Below are positions 17,309 to 26,283 of a DNA stretch of 64,000 nucleotides, piece after piece. Numbering within the stretch: the first letter of the stretch is position 1; each line of letters starts with the position of its first letter. Source of the stretch: Collinsella aerofaciens (lineage in GTDB: Bacteria > Actinomycetota > Coriobacteriia > Coriobacteriales > Coriobacteriaceae). The notes beneath the pieces are model-generated. The model was not told the DNA's origin, made no database searches, and worked only from the letters and a program-made list of their open reading frames with translations. Made by a program: the position numbers and the translations under genes. The stretch covers positions 1-64,000 of the forward strand of contig NZ_JAHONA010000007.1 of the NCBI RefSeq assembly GCF_019131995.1, given 5' to 3'.

Positions 17309-17838
17309 AGCAGCCCACGCTCCAAAAGCATCTCGGCACAAAGGTAGGAAACGTCCTCGAAGGACTTGTTGCGAATATCAAGGGTAATATCGGCGGCCTG
17401 GCGATACAGCGGACGGCGATGCTCAAACAGACGCGCGGCATGCTCGGGCGAGCGGAAATCGGGGCGCGTGTCGGACCGACGAATCTGGCGAATCGAATCC
17501 TCGAAGTCGCCCTCGAGGTACACGCACGTACCCATTTCGTGCATCAGCTCAATATTCACCGGCGTCTCGACGATACCGCCCCCGCACGAAACCAACAGGC
17601 TGCGCTCGCTTTGGAGCGAACGGAGCGCCGAGGTCTCGAGCTCACGAAAACGATCCTCGCCCTCGGTCTCAAAAATCTCGGTTACCGACTTGCCGCAGCG
17701 GCGCACGACCAGGCGGTCGGTATCGATAAAACGCCGCTTGAACATAGTGCCGACGTTGCGCGCGAGCGTTGATTTACCCGCGCCCAAAAAGCCGATAAAG
17801 AAGATATGGTCGCAGCCGTGTTTAGTGTGCTGGGACAT
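17305..17838 (-). CDS. aroK: shikimate kinase
   Basis: Phosphorylates shikimate in aromatic amino acid synthesis. The 177 residues contain the P-loop GFLGAGKSTLARNVG, the shikimate-binding DTDRLV region and SCGGGIVETP. It is coupled to the AroB-like gene by an ATGA overlap and lies 8 bp after yqeG. Confidence 0.95.
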   Translation of the reverse strand: MSQHTKHGCDHIFFIGFLGAGKSTLARNVGTMFKRRFIDTDRLVVRRCGKSVTEIFETEGEDRFRELETSALRSLQSERSLLVSCGGGIVETPVNIELMHEMGTCVYLEGDFEDSIRQIRRSDTRPDFRSPEHAARLFEHRRPLYRQAADITLDIRNKSFEDVSYLCAEMLLERGLL

Positions 17839-17846
17839 AGCGAGAC

Positions 17847-18344
17847 CTATTCCTCGCAGGGAAGGTCGCGCAGGGCCCGGCGCTCAAAGATACGGAAGAT
17901 CTGCGTATACCACAGGTCCTGCGTCGCCTGCGGCTTTACCAGGATGGTATCGACGCCGGCGAAGTTACCGCTCCACACGTCCGTGTAGAGCTGATCACCG
18001 ATCAGCACCGCCTCGTCGGCCGTGGCGCCGAGGCGCTTAAGACCCGCCTTGAGAGCAAACGGCGCCGGCTTCATGGCGTGGCTGATGGCCTCGAGTCCCA
18101 GCTCGCGTGCAGAGCTCATGACCTGGTCGCGATGCCAGTTGTTGGACACCATGCACAGCTTGAAGCCTTTGGCGCGGGCGGCGTCAAGCCAAGCGGAAAC
18201 CGCGGCGGGAACCTGCTCGGTGTCGCGCGGCACCAGGGTGTTATCGCGATCGAGCAGAATGGCGCGTTTGCCGTCGGCCCACAGGGTATCGAGGTCGATG
18301 CGATCGACCGAGGAAACGTATCGTTTGGGGCTAAAAATCCTCAT
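17847..18344 (-). CDS. yqeG: YqeG-family HAD-IIIA phosphatase
   Basis: A 165-residue HAD hydrolase with the catalytic motif LLDRDNTLVP (nucleophile Asp plus acid Asp), the motif-II Ser/Asn in VSNNWH and the C-terminal IGDQLYTDVW acidic motif. The start is the ATG at 18344, two bases after the mltG stop; the long upstream extension of the frame lies inside mltG and is rejected. The cellular substrate is unknown for most family members. Confidence 0.88.
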   Translation of the reverse strand: MRIFSPKRYVSSVDRIDLDTLWADGKRAILLDRDNTLVPRDTEQVPAAVSAWLDAARAKGFKLCMVSNNWHRDQVMSSARELGLEAISHAMKPAPFALKAGLKRLGATADEAVLIGDQLYTDVWSGNFAGVDTILVKPQATQDLWYTQIFRIFERRALRDLPCEE

Positions 18345-18345
18345 G

Positions 18346-19779
18346 CTAATTCCAAGACTGTTGATGCTCTTCGTAGGTTTGCGAGAAGTACTCCTCGTCC
18401 TGCGTAATGTAGAAATACAGGTCATCGGAGTCGGTCGGCTCAAGCGTGGCCTTGAGTGCCTCGAGCGACGGAGAGCAGATGGGCGTGGGTGGCAGACCCT
18501 CGTGCTTATAGGTGTTATACGGACTATCGCTCTGCAGGTCGTCGGCGGTAACCTCGCCACCGGTGACATACATCATGGTCGCATCGCTGTTGAGATAGCG
18601 CAAACCATCGAGCTTGCCGGCAAGGCGGTTGTAGAAGACCGAGGCCACGTGCGCACGCTGATCGGCGTTGAGGCCCTCGCGCTCAACGATAGAGGCCAAA
18701 TTGACGATGTCGTAGTCGGACATCTCCACACCGTAGCGCTCCTTGATCTTGGCTTCGCAGCTCGCAAAGTCAAGCGACTTATACTCGGTCTTAAACTGAT
18801 CGAGCATAGCGCGAATCACGTCATCGGCCGTCGGCGAATCGCCCAACGAATAAGTCTTGGGGAACAAGAAACCCTCAAGCGAGTCATTGGCGGCGCCCTT
18901 AAGGAAGCTATAGTCGTCCACGTAGTTGGAGGCCTTGGCCTGGTTGAGGAAGTCTTCCTTAGAGATGCTGTCGTAGGCCTGGGCCACACGGTCGGCGACT
19001 TGATCGACCGTTAGGCCCTCAGGGATAGTCAGCGCATTGGAGCCCGCGTTGGGGCCTTCCATGAGCTGCTGAACCACCTTAGTCGCGTCCATGAGCGTGT
19101 TGAACGAGTAGGTGCCAGGCTTAAGCGACATATCGGCGTTGAGCTTTTTCACCGCCGCATAGTAATCCTTGGGATTTTCGACGATATGGTTCTCGGAAAG
19201 TATCGAGGCGATCGTATCGCCCGATGCACCGTCGGGAATGGTTACCGTAACCTGCTGACCAGCCGTGACCTTCGTATCCCCACCGGCAAAGAAGCCCTTG
19301 ACGGCCGGCACAACAAAGAAAGCGATCGCAGCAAGCGCAAGCACCGCCACCACAACGCCGATGATCATGGGAACCGGAGAGCTCTTCTTTTGAGAACCGC
19401 GACGAGTATGCGTGTTGTAGCTCGAGCGGGTCGCCGGAGCAACGCCATGCGAACCGCGAGCGTGACGCGAATGCGATTGGGGGGCCTGCGTTCGCTGGGT
19501 AGGTGCCTGCTGCTTAAAGCGGGTACCGCCTGCAGGCTGGGCCGTACGAGCAGCGGGCTGCTGAGCCGCGTGAGAAGCCGGATGCTGAACCGAACGAGCA
19601 GAAGGCTGCTGACCCGTCCGTTGAACAGGATGGGCCGAACGAGAGAAGGACTGCACCGGGCGCGCGGCAGACTGAGCCGCGCGCTGCGTCGGCTGTGCTG
19701 GACGCTGGCCAGGCTGGGCAGGACGCGACGCCGGCTGCTGCGTACGATTCGGCTGGCGCGGATCGGAAGCGCTAGACAT
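18346..19779 (-). CDS. mltG: endolytic murein transglycosylase MltG
   Basis: Membrane-anchored YceG-like enzyme that cuts nascent glycan strands. The 477 residues begin with a Gln/Pro/Arg/Ala-rich cytoplasmic tail (1-137) that has a single acidic residue (Asp6), then one membrane helix (about 138-158), a LysM-like segment and the catalytic domain with ASIVEREGLNADQR (catalytic Glu) and VFYNRL. GAGGAGG precedes the ATG at 19779, which overlaps the ruvX end by 8 bp. The tail is far longer than in E. coli MltG. Confidence 0.93.
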   Translation of the reverse strand: MSSASDPRQPNRTQQPASRPAQPGQRPAQPTQRAAQSAARPVQSFSRSAHPVQRTGQQPSARSVQHPASHAAQQPAARTAQPAGGTRFKQQAPTQRTQAPQSHSRHARGSHGVAPATRSSYNTHTRRGSQKKSSPVPMIIGVVVAVLALAAIAFFVVPAVKGFFAGGDTKVTAGQQVTVTIPDGASGDTIASILSENHIVENPKDYYAAVKKLNADMSLKPGTYSFNTLMDATKVVQQLMEGPNAGSNALTIPEGLTVDQVADRVAQAYDSISKEDFLNQAKASNYVDDYSFLKGAANDSLEGFLFPKTYSLGDSPTADDVIRAMLDQFKTEYKSLDFASCEAKIKERYGVEMSDYDIVNLASIVEREGLNADQRAHVASVFYNRLAGKLDGLRYLNSDATMMYVTGGEVTADDLQSDSPYNTYKHEGLPPTPICSPSLEALKATLEPTDSDDLYFYITQDEEYFSQTYEEHQQSWN

Positions 19780-20200
19780 GCTGGACCTCCTCGTTTTTAC
19801 GATCGAGCCACGTCTGCAAAAACAGGCTGGCGGCAATCATGTCGATCTTACCCCTCATCTGCTTTTCGTTGAGGCCCTGCTCGCGCAGGATACGCTTGGC
19901 CTCTTGCGAGGACAGACGCTCGTCCTCAAACTCCAGCGGAAGATCGAGCTCGTCGGCGATCTTTTGCGCCACGGCGGCAACGCGCTCGGCCTGGGGGCCG
20001 GGCTCACCGGCCATGGTCAGGGGACGTCCGCTTACCAATATATCGGGCTCATAGTCCTCGATCAGGTAGCGAAACGTCTTTGCCATGCCAGTGACCTCGG
20101 CTGCCGGAAGCACCTTGACAGGCATCGCCATCTTGCCATCACGGCTCGAGACGGCAATGCCAATCCTGGTCTCCCCAATGTCCAGTGCGAGCGCGACCAC
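19772..20200 (-). CDS. ruvX: putative pre-16S rRNA nuclease / Holliday junction resolvase (YqgF)
   Basis: A 142-residue RNase H-fold protein with LALDIGETRIGIAVS at the N-terminus (first catalytic Asp), FEDERLSSQEAKR and KIDMIAASLFLQ (other acidic residues). Members process 16S rRNA 5' ends and resemble RuvC. Lies between alaS and mltG in a conserved order. Confidence 0.94.
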   Translation of the reverse strand: MVALALDIGETRIGIAVSSRDGKMAMPVKVLPAAEVTGMAKTFRYLIEDYEPDILVSGRPLTMAGEPGPQAERVAAVAQKIADELDLPLEFEDERLSSQEAKRILREQGLNEKQMRGKIDMIAASLFLQTWLDRKNEEVQHV

Positions 20201-20217
20201 AGCGACTACTTAGGTTC

Positions 20218-22875
20218 TTAGGCGCCGAGCGCGGTCTTGGCGGCCGCGAGGGCATCGGCGATACCGGCGGCGTTCTTGCCACCGGCCTGGGCCATGTTGG
20301 GACGACCGCCACCGCGACCGTCGACCAGACCCGCGATCTGCTTGATCACGTTACCGGCGTGGAACCCGGCCTTCACGGCGTCATCGGTGCCGGCGGCGAG
20401 CAGGGCCGGGGTGCCCTTCTCGGTCACGCTGGCGACGACGCAGGCGACGGGACCGGCGACCTTCTGGTGCACGGTATCCCAAACGTTGCGCAGGTCGGCA
20501 GCCTCAAGGCCCTGGAGCTCAGCGACGACTAGCTTGTAGCCGCCGAGCTCGACAGCACCCTCGATGGCACCGGAAATGGCGTCGGAGGAGCCACCGGTCA
20601 GAGCCTTTTTGAGCTTGTTGGACGTCTCGCGCAGCTCGGCCTGCAGGTTCTCCACGCGAGCGGGAACCTCGTCGACGCGGCACTTGAGCGCAGCGGCGGC
20701 GGCGTCAACGAGCGCCAGGCGGTCGGCCATGTAGTCGAGGGCACCCTTAGAGGTCACGGCCTCGATACGGCGGACATTGGAGCCCGTGGAAGACTCGGAA
20801 ATGATCTTGAACAGGCCAATCTCGGCGGTATTGGCGGCATGGGTGCCACCACAGAGCTCGCGGGAGAACGGCTGGTCCTCGGCGCCCACGGAGACGACGC
20901 GGACGACATCGCCGTACTTCTCTCCAAACAGAGCGACAGCGCCGGCAGCCTTAGCCTCGTCGATGCCCATGACACGGGTCACGACCGGCTTGGAAGCGAA
21001 GATCTGCTGGTTGACCAGATCCTCGACAGCCTTGAGCTGCTCGGAGGACAGGGCCTCGAAGTGCGTAAAGTCAAAGCGCAGGTGCTCGGGCGTCACCAGC
21101 GAGCCGGCCTGGGAGACGTGCTCGCCCAGGACCTGCTTAAGGGCAGCGTCGAGCAGGTGCGTGGCGGTGTGGTTGCGGCGCAGGAAGCCACGGCGCTCGG
21201 CGTCGAGCGCGGCGGTCACGGTAGCACCGACGACCAGCGTGCCCTCGGCAACGTGGGCGACGTGAGCATACAGGCCGTTGTGGTTCTTGGTGTCGGCAAC
21301 GGTCAGAACAACGCCCTCGGCGGAAAGCTTGCCGGCATCGCCCTGCTGACCACCCATCTCGGCATAGAACGGGGTGCGGTCGAGCACAACCTCGACGTCC
21401 TCGCCGGCGGCAGCGGACTCGACGGACTCGCCGTTGCACACGATGGCGACAACCTTGGCGCCCTCGATCACATCGTTGTCATAGCCGTCGAACTCGGTCG
21501 CAGCGACCTTGTCGGAAAGCTCGACCCACACGTCGTTGAAGCTGCCCCAGGCGTCGCCCTTGGCATTGGCGCGGGCGCGGGCCTTCTGGTCCTCCATGCA
21601 GGCAGTGAAGCCGTCCATGTCGACATCGTGGCCAGCGGTGCCGGCGATCTCGACGGTCAGATCGATGGGGAAACCAAAGGTGTCGTGCAGTTTAAAGGCG
21701 ACATCGCCCGGAAGCACGGCGCCCTCGGCAAGCGCTGCCAGGGCCTCGTCCAGATAGACGCGGCCGTTGTCGAGCGTCGTGGAGAAGCGCTCCTCCTCGG
21801 AGGCGACGATACCCTTGACGAGCGCGACATTCTTGAGCAGCTCGGGATAAGCCTCGCCCATCTGAGCGTTAACCTCGTCGATGAACTTGGTCAGGAAGGC
21901 GCCCTCGATGCCCAGCAGGCGACCGTGGAACACGGCACGACGGAGCAGGCGGCGAAGGACGTACTCGCGACCCTCGTTACCGGGAAGGATGCCGTCCGAG
22001 ATCATAAAGTCGACGGCACGGGAGTGGTCGGCGATGATACGCAGGGAGCGGCTGGCGCCAGAGTAATCGTCGGCGTCATAGGTCTTGCCGCTAATCTTCT
22101 CGCCCAGCTTGATGAGGTGCTGCATCAGATCGCCGTCGTAGTTGGCGGTCTTGTGCTGCATGATGGCGGCCATGCGCTCCAGGCCCATGCCCGTATCGAG
22201 GTTGCGGTGCGGCAGCTCCGGCATGGAGCCGTCCTCCTGGCGGTCGTACTGGGTAAAGACGAGGTTCCAGAACTCCAGGAAGCGGTCGCAGTCGCAGCCA
22301 GGCTTGCAGTCGGGGCTGCCGCAGCCGACCTCCTCGCCCATGTCAAAGTAGATCTCTGAGCACGGACCGCAGGGACCGGTGGGGCCAGCGGCCCAGAAGT
22401 TGTCGTCCTCGCCCAGGCGGGAGATGTGGTCCTCAGCAACGCCCAGAGAACGCCACACGTCGTGGGTCTCGTCGTCCTCGGTAAAGACGGTAAAGTACAG
22501 GCGGTCGAGCGGCAGCTTGAACTCCTTGGTGATGAGCTCAAAGGCCCAGGCGCAAGCCTGCTCCTTGGAGACGCCGCCAAAAGAGAAGTCGCCGAGCATC
22601 TCGAAGAAGGACAGGTGACGGCCGTCCTCGCCGATGCAATCGATGTCGTTGGTGCGGACGCACTTCTGGCAGGAAATCGCGCCGATCTCCTTCATGGTCT
22701 TCTTGCCCTGGTAGTACTCCTTAAACTGGTTCATGCCAGCGTTGGCAAGCAGCAGCGAAGGATCGTCGGGGACGAGGGACGAAGAAGGATAGAGCTTAAG
22801 ACCGCGCTCCTCAAAGAAGTTGAGGAACTTGGAGCGAATCTCGGCCGTAGTCATTGACGGGTAGTCAGCACTCAT
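20218..22875 (-). CDS. alaS: alanyl-tRNA synthetase
   Basis: Charges tRNA-Ala. The 885 residues have the class II catalytic core (RSKFLNFFEERG, GMNQFKEYYQG), the editing-domain zinc motifs HTATHLLDAAL and CGGTHAANTAEIG, and the C-terminal oligomerisation domain with a GGRPNMAQAGG glycine-rich segment. The start ATG at 22875 has GGAG upstream; the frame to 22965 starts inside the preceding terminator region. First gene of the alaS-ruvX-mltG-yqeG-aroK-aroB-like run. Confidence 0.97.
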   Translation of the reverse strand: MSADYPSMTTAEIRSKFLNFFEERGLKLYPSSSLVPDDPSLLLANAGMNQFKEYYQGKKTMKEIGAISCQKCVRTNDIDCIGEDGRHLSFFEMLGDFSFGGVSKEQACAWAFELITKEFKLPLDRLYFTVFTEDDETHDVWRSLGVAEDHISRLGEDDNFWAAGPTGPCGPCSEIYFDMGEEVGCGSPDCKPGCDCDRFLEFWNLVFTQYDRQEDGSMPELPHRNLDTGMGLERMAAIMQHKTANYDGDLMQHLIKLGEKISGKTYDADDYSGASRSLRIIADHSRAVDFMISDGILPGNEGREYVLRRLLRRAVFHGRLLGIEGAFLTKFIDEVNAQMGEAYPELLKNVALVKGIVASEEERFSTTLDNGRVYLDEALAALAEGAVLPGDVAFKLHDTFGFPIDLTVEIAGTAGHDVDMDGFTACMEDQKARARANAKGDAWGSFNDVWVELSDKVAATEFDGYDNDVIEGAKVVAIVCNGESVESAAAGEDVEVVLDRTPFYAEMGGQQGDAGKLSAEGVVLTVADTKNHNGLYAHVAHVAEGTLVVGATVTAALDAERRGFLRRNHTATHLLDAALKQVLGEHVSQAGSLVTPEHLRFDFTHFEALSSEQLKAVEDLVNQQIFASKPVVTRVMGIDEAKAAGAVALFGEKYGDVVRVVSVGAEDQPFSRELCGGTHAANTAEIGLFKIISESSTGSNVRRIEAVTSKGALDYMADRLALVDAAAAALKCRVDEVPARVENLQAELRETSNKLKKALTGGSSDAISGAIEGAVELGGYKLVVAELQGLEAADLRNVWDTVHQKVAGPVACVVASVTEKGTPALLAAGTDDAVKAGFHAGNVIKQIAGLVDGRGGGRPNMAQAGGKNAAGIADALAAAKTALGA

Positions 22876-22947
22876 AGAGGGAATCTCCTCGGTTTCACAT
22901 CGAAACAGTTCAAACGTAACGATATTACCATCCCACCGCGCAAGTAC

Positions 22948-22977
22948 AAAAAAGAGGGCCGCCAAACAGCGACCCTC
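22948..22977 (-). terminator. intrinsic terminator after the AI-2E transporter gene
   Basis: GAGGGCCGC (22954-22962) pairs with GCGACCCTC (22969-22977), one mismatch, with six T following on the minus strand. It separates the sigma operon from alaS. Confidence 0.85.
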
Positions 22978-23026
22978 CAGCGAAATTGCATGTTAGCACG
23001 TATGAATGTTAACCCGAATTACCCCG

Positions 23027-24436
23027 CTAGTTATCGTCATCGTCCATGGAGCCGTCGATGCCGGTTTTGGTATCGTCGTCCGAGTTGGAGTCATCGTCTT
23101 TGGCGAAGGGGTTCTTGAAGAAGCCCGTGGCATCGGGCTGCAGACCAGAGAGCTTAATCCAGGGATTATCGAGCTCGGGCTTGGGCATGGCCTTGGCCTC
23201 GGGCGCAGTCTCGTTGCCGATGAGCTCAGACTCGTAGATGAAGGTGTCGTCGCCGAGCGCGTCGTAGGCGGCGACCGGGTTGCCATCGGCATCGCGGTAC
23301 GGCGTGCCCTTAAACACGGCGCCGTCATAGGCCACAAGCTGGCGGCCGGTCTCATTCTCGAAGTAGTACACGAAGATACCCTTGAGGGCCGCACACAGCG
23401 GGATGGCAATAATCATGCCGATGGGCCCCATGAGTGCCGAGCCAATAACGAGCGCCGTGAGGCTCATGATGGGATGCACCTGCACCGAGCTCTGCATGAC
23501 CTTGGGCGAAATGACGTTATCGGTGACGTTTTGCGCGACCATCGTCACGATGAGCGTCCATAACGCCAACATAGGGCTGAACATGAAACCGAGCACTGTG
23601 GCGATTGCTGCGCTCACCCAAGGACCGACGACCGGAACCAAATGTATGATGCCGGTAAAGATAGCCATGAGCGCCGCATACGGATGGCCGATGATCATAA
23701 AACCGATAAAGGCGAGGAAACCACCGCAGATGGACGTCACGACCATACCGCGCATGTAGCCGCCGACAGAGCGAGAAAGAATGGCGACCATAAAGCGGTA
23801 CGAGGTCTCCTTCTCCTGACCGATGATGGTGCAAATCTCGTGGTGCATGCGAGGGTAGTCGCAGGCCATCCAGTAGGCAAGCACCAGGCCAAGGAAGATA
23901 ACAAACAGCTGCGACGCTGTATTGGTGATGAGCGGGAACACACCACGACCAAGCTCGGCGGCAATCTGAGACACATACTTCGATGCCACGGCAACCAGCG
24001 ACGAAAGATTATCGTCCAAATACTCCTTGAGCGGCGTGTTGTTGAGCGTCTTGGCATGCGAGATCATCTCGTTGAGATCACCGCCCGCAACACGAAGCTG
24101 CTCGGGCAGGCGGCTCAGGACTTCCATGATCTGACCAAAGAGAATCGGCGACAAGATACAAACGACACCGACGAGCACGGCAACAACAACAATAAGCGCG
24201 ATAAGCGAACCGATGCCGCGATTCACGCCATGGTGCTCGAGCCAGTTGGTGATCGGGGACATCACAAAAGCAATGATGGAGCCGACGGCAAGAAACTCAA
24301 TAACCGGCGCCAGGATGCCCATAAGGTTAAAGATGACAGCGGCGATGACAATGCAGCCGACAACAGCCCAAATGCGCAGCGTCAGAATGCGGGTGTCGCG
24401 CAGCACGCGATCGGTTTGTTGGGGGTGCTCACTCAT
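23027..24436 (-). CDS. AI-2E-family (PerM-type) membrane transporter
   Basis: A 469-residue integral membrane protein with the family's N-terminal helix pair (VVGCIVIAAVIFNLMGI), a central amphipathic stretch and a C-terminal block of helices (GFLAFIGFMIIGHPYAALMA, IIHLVPVVGPWVSA). A long acidic hydrophilic tail ends in an Asp-rich stretch. The family includes Na+/H+ antiporters and autoinducer-2 exporters, so the substrate cannot be named. It overlaps the sigma factor stop by 4 bp (ATGA), tying its expression to that gene. Confidence 0.85.
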   Translation of the reverse strand: MSEHPQQTDRVLRDTRILTLRIWAVVGCIVIAAVIFNLMGILAPVIEFLAVGSIIAFVMSPITNWLEHHGVNRGIGSLIALIVVVAVLVGVVCILSPILFGQIMEVLSRLPEQLRVAGGDLNEMISHAKTLNNTPLKEYLDDNLSSLVAVASKYVSQIAAELGRGVFPLITNTASQLFVIFLGLVLAYWMACDYPRMHHEICTIIGQEKETSYRFMVAILSRSVGGYMRGMVVTSICGGFLAFIGFMIIGHPYAALMAIFTGIIHLVPVVGPWVSAAIATVLGFMFSPMLALWTLIVTMVAQNVTDNVISPKVMQSSVQVHPIMSLTALVIGSALMGPIGMIIAIPLCAALKGIFVYYFENETGRQLVAYDGAVFKGTPYRDADGNPVAAYDALGDDTFIYESELIGNETAPEAKAMPKPELDNPWIKLSGLQPDATGFFKNPFAKDDDSNSDDDTKTGIDGSMDDDDN

Positions 24437-25224
24437 GAACGAATCATCACTCCGTCGAGGTCGATCTTGTCCTGAATCTTCTTAAGCGTGCGGCGCAGCA
24501 GACGTGAAACCTGCACCTGAGAAATACCCAGCTTCTTGGCGATCTCGATCTGTGTCATGCCCTTCACAAAGCGCAGCTCGATCACCTCGCGCTCGCGCGG
24601 CGAGAAATCACGGATGGCTTCCTCGATCACTAGGCGGTCATCGGTAAAGTCGAGCTCGTTGTCGTCGTCGGCGTAACGGTCGAGAATCGAGGGGGCATCG
24701 TCGGAATCGGCCGCACCAGGAGCCTCGATGGGCACCGAGGTATAGGCCGAAGACGATTCCATAGCCTCGAGGACCTCATCGACAGTCACATCTAGATACT
24801 CAGCGATCTCCTCAACCTTGGGCGAACGCTGCAGCTCGTTGGTAAGTTTGTCAGTAGCCTGGTTGACCTTGGCAGAGAGCTCCTGCAGGCGACGCGGAAC
24901 GCGCACACTCCAGCCCTTGTCGCGGAAATGGCGTTTGATCTCGCCCAGGATAGTGGGTGTTGCAAACGTCGTGAACTCGAGCCCGCGCTCGGGGTCAAAA
25001 CGGTCGATAGCCTTGAGCAAACCCAGATAGCCGACCTGCATGAGGTCGTCGAGCGGCTCGCCGCGATTCTTAAATTTGTTGGCAAGAAACCTTACCAGGT
25101 TCATATGGGACATGACGAGCTGCTCACGGGCGTCCGGATCACCGGTCTCCTTGTAACGACGAAACAGCTCGCGGGTTTTCTCCTTGTCCCAAGCGGTCTT
25201 GCCGCTCCGGGAACGTTCGGTCAT
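24433..25224 (-). CDS. SigB/SigF/SigG-type alternative sigma factor
   Basis: A 263-residue group 3 sigma factor. Region 2 (SHMNLVRFLANKF, DDLMQVGYLGLLKAIDRFDPERG, FTTFATPTILGEIKRHFRDKGW) and region 3 are typical of stress and sporulation sigmas, and region 4 ends in QIEIAKKLGISQVQVSRLLRR. Regions 3 and 4 are joined by an acidic insert (about 165-195). The gene is preceded by an RsbW-like gene (1 bp between stop and start) and followed by an overlapping transporter gene. It probably directs a stress regulon. Confidence 0.92.
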   Translation of the reverse strand: MTERSRSGKTAWDKEKTRELFRRYKETGDPDAREQLVMSHMNLVRFLANKFKNRGEPLDDLMQVGYLGLLKAIDRFDPERGLEFTTFATPTILGEIKRHFRDKGWSVRVPRRLQELSAKVNQATDKLTNELQRSPKVEEIAEYLDVTVDEVLEAMESSSAYTSVPIEAPGAADSDDAPSILDRYADDDNELDFTDDRLVIEEAIRDFSPREREVIELRFVKGMTQIEIAKKLGISQVQVSRLLRRTLKKIQDKIDLDGVMIRS

Positions 25225-25225
25225 A

Positions 25226-25603
25226 TTAGATATCCGCCTTGAGGTCGAGGGAAAGCGTCAGGGGCGCCGTAGTCTTTTCGTAGGAGTCGCACACGCTCGC
25301 GAGGATGAGCTCGGCATACACCGCAGCCTGGTCATCCTCGTCGACGGTGGCCTGATCGCCAAAGGTAAAGGTCATGCCAACGTGAGATTCATCGACATCG
25401 AATTTGATTGAGATGTCGTCGGAATCAACAGCCGTGCAGCCAAAGATAAAGGCTTCCTCGGCAGCCATGCGGATGTCCTCGATGCGATCGACAGACATAG
25501 AGCACAGGGCACCAACGTTGGCTGCCGTCATGCGCACAAGGCGAGCGAGACGCGGGTCACCGGCAACAGTCAGCGTGATAGGGCAGGTTGCTTCGCTACT
25601 CAT
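25226..25603 (-). CDS. RsbW/SpoIIAB-like protein lacking the ATP-binding motifs
   Basis: A 125-residue protein whose first 60 residues resemble anti-sigma kinases (DPRLARLVRMTAANV, RIEDIRMAAEEAF). In RsbW the N-box reads SEACTNA; here it is EEAFIFG (49-55) with no Asn. The D-x-G and GGLGL glycine boxes are absent, and the protein is about 35 residues shorter. The start ATG at 25603 follows GAGGAG and overlaps DUF948 by 8 bp. Position next to the sigma gene suggests a sigma-binding partner without kinase activity. No STAS anti-anti-sigma gene is present in the window. Confidence 0.65.
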   Translation of the reverse strand: MSSEATCPITLTVAGDPRLARLVRMTAANVGALCSMSVDRIEDIRMAAEEAFIFGCTAVDSDDISIKFDVDESHVGMTFTFGDQATVDEDDQAAVYAELILASVCDSYEKTTAPLTLSLDLKADI

Positions 25604-26183
25604 CGCAGGACTCCTCAGAGGTCTCGGCGGGCGTATAGGTGTAATACTGAGCCGGCTTGGATACAGACTTCTGACCATCATCGTCGCCCGCGGCGGCCTC
25701 GTCCTCGCCAATTAGGACGCGCTCGGTAGGCTGCTCGGCCTCCGCAGCGGCAGCGGCGAGCTTGCGATCGGCGTCGGCTGCAGGAGCCTTCACCTTATTG
25801 AAGAGCTTCTGCACAGCACCGGCGGCAGAGTCGGTCACGCTCGACACAGCATTGCTGGCCTCGGCCATGCTGCCCGTAACCTCGGAAATGTCGCGAACCA
25901 CGGCTTCGACCTCTACGAGATTGGAGGTAAGGGCATCAACTGCCGTCTTGCTCGACTTAAGCAGCGGCTCCATCTGGGCAAGCGCCGGCGTAAGCTCATC
26001 GACAGCGCCATCGAGCTTTGCCACCACAGGCTGAGCCTCGGCGATGGTGTTGTTGAGGTCGTTCACGGTCTTATCGAGCGAGTCGACAACATTGCGTGTC
26101 TTGCGCAGGGTAAGCGCGAGCTCAGCGATGGCCCACACGCCGGCAACGGCGAGCAGCAGCAGGGCGATTTGAATGGGACTCAT
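25596..26183 (-). CDS. DUF948 protein (YtxG-like), membrane-anchored coiled coil
   Basis: A 195-residue protein with one N-terminal membrane helix (IQIALLLLAVAGVWAIAELA), a helical DUF948 region with repeated V/L spacing (about 25-125), and an Ala/Glu-rich tail. B. subtilis YtxG, of the same family, is a general stress protein, which fits the downstream sigma factor. Upstream, at 26224-26242, GGTACCCC-AAA-GGGGACC is a near-palindrome that may be part of the operon's promoter. Confidence 0.75.
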   Translation of the reverse strand: MSPIQIALLLLAVAGVWAIAELALTLRKTRNVVDSLDKTVNDLNNTIAEAQPVVAKLDGAVDELTPALAQMEPLLKSSKTAVDALTSNLVEVEAVVRDISEVTGSMAEASNAVSSVTDSAAGAVQKLFNKVKAPAADADRKLAAAAAEAEQPTERVLIGEDEAAAGDDDGQKSVSKPAQYYTYTPAETSEESCDE

Positions 26184-26283
26184 ACAAGCCTCCCGGAAAA
26201 ATCGAAATACAGACGCTTTTCATGGTACCCCAAAGGGGACCGAACATGCCAAGAGCAGCAACGTGGGACAAAATTATCAGCAG

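Noticed and set aside
26263..26276. GTGGGACAAAAT near the rarA stop, resembling half of the 9629-9659 palindrome
   Set aside because: Only a single half-site with no inverted partner nearby; too short to call a repeat copy, as is the GGGACAAAA near position 101.
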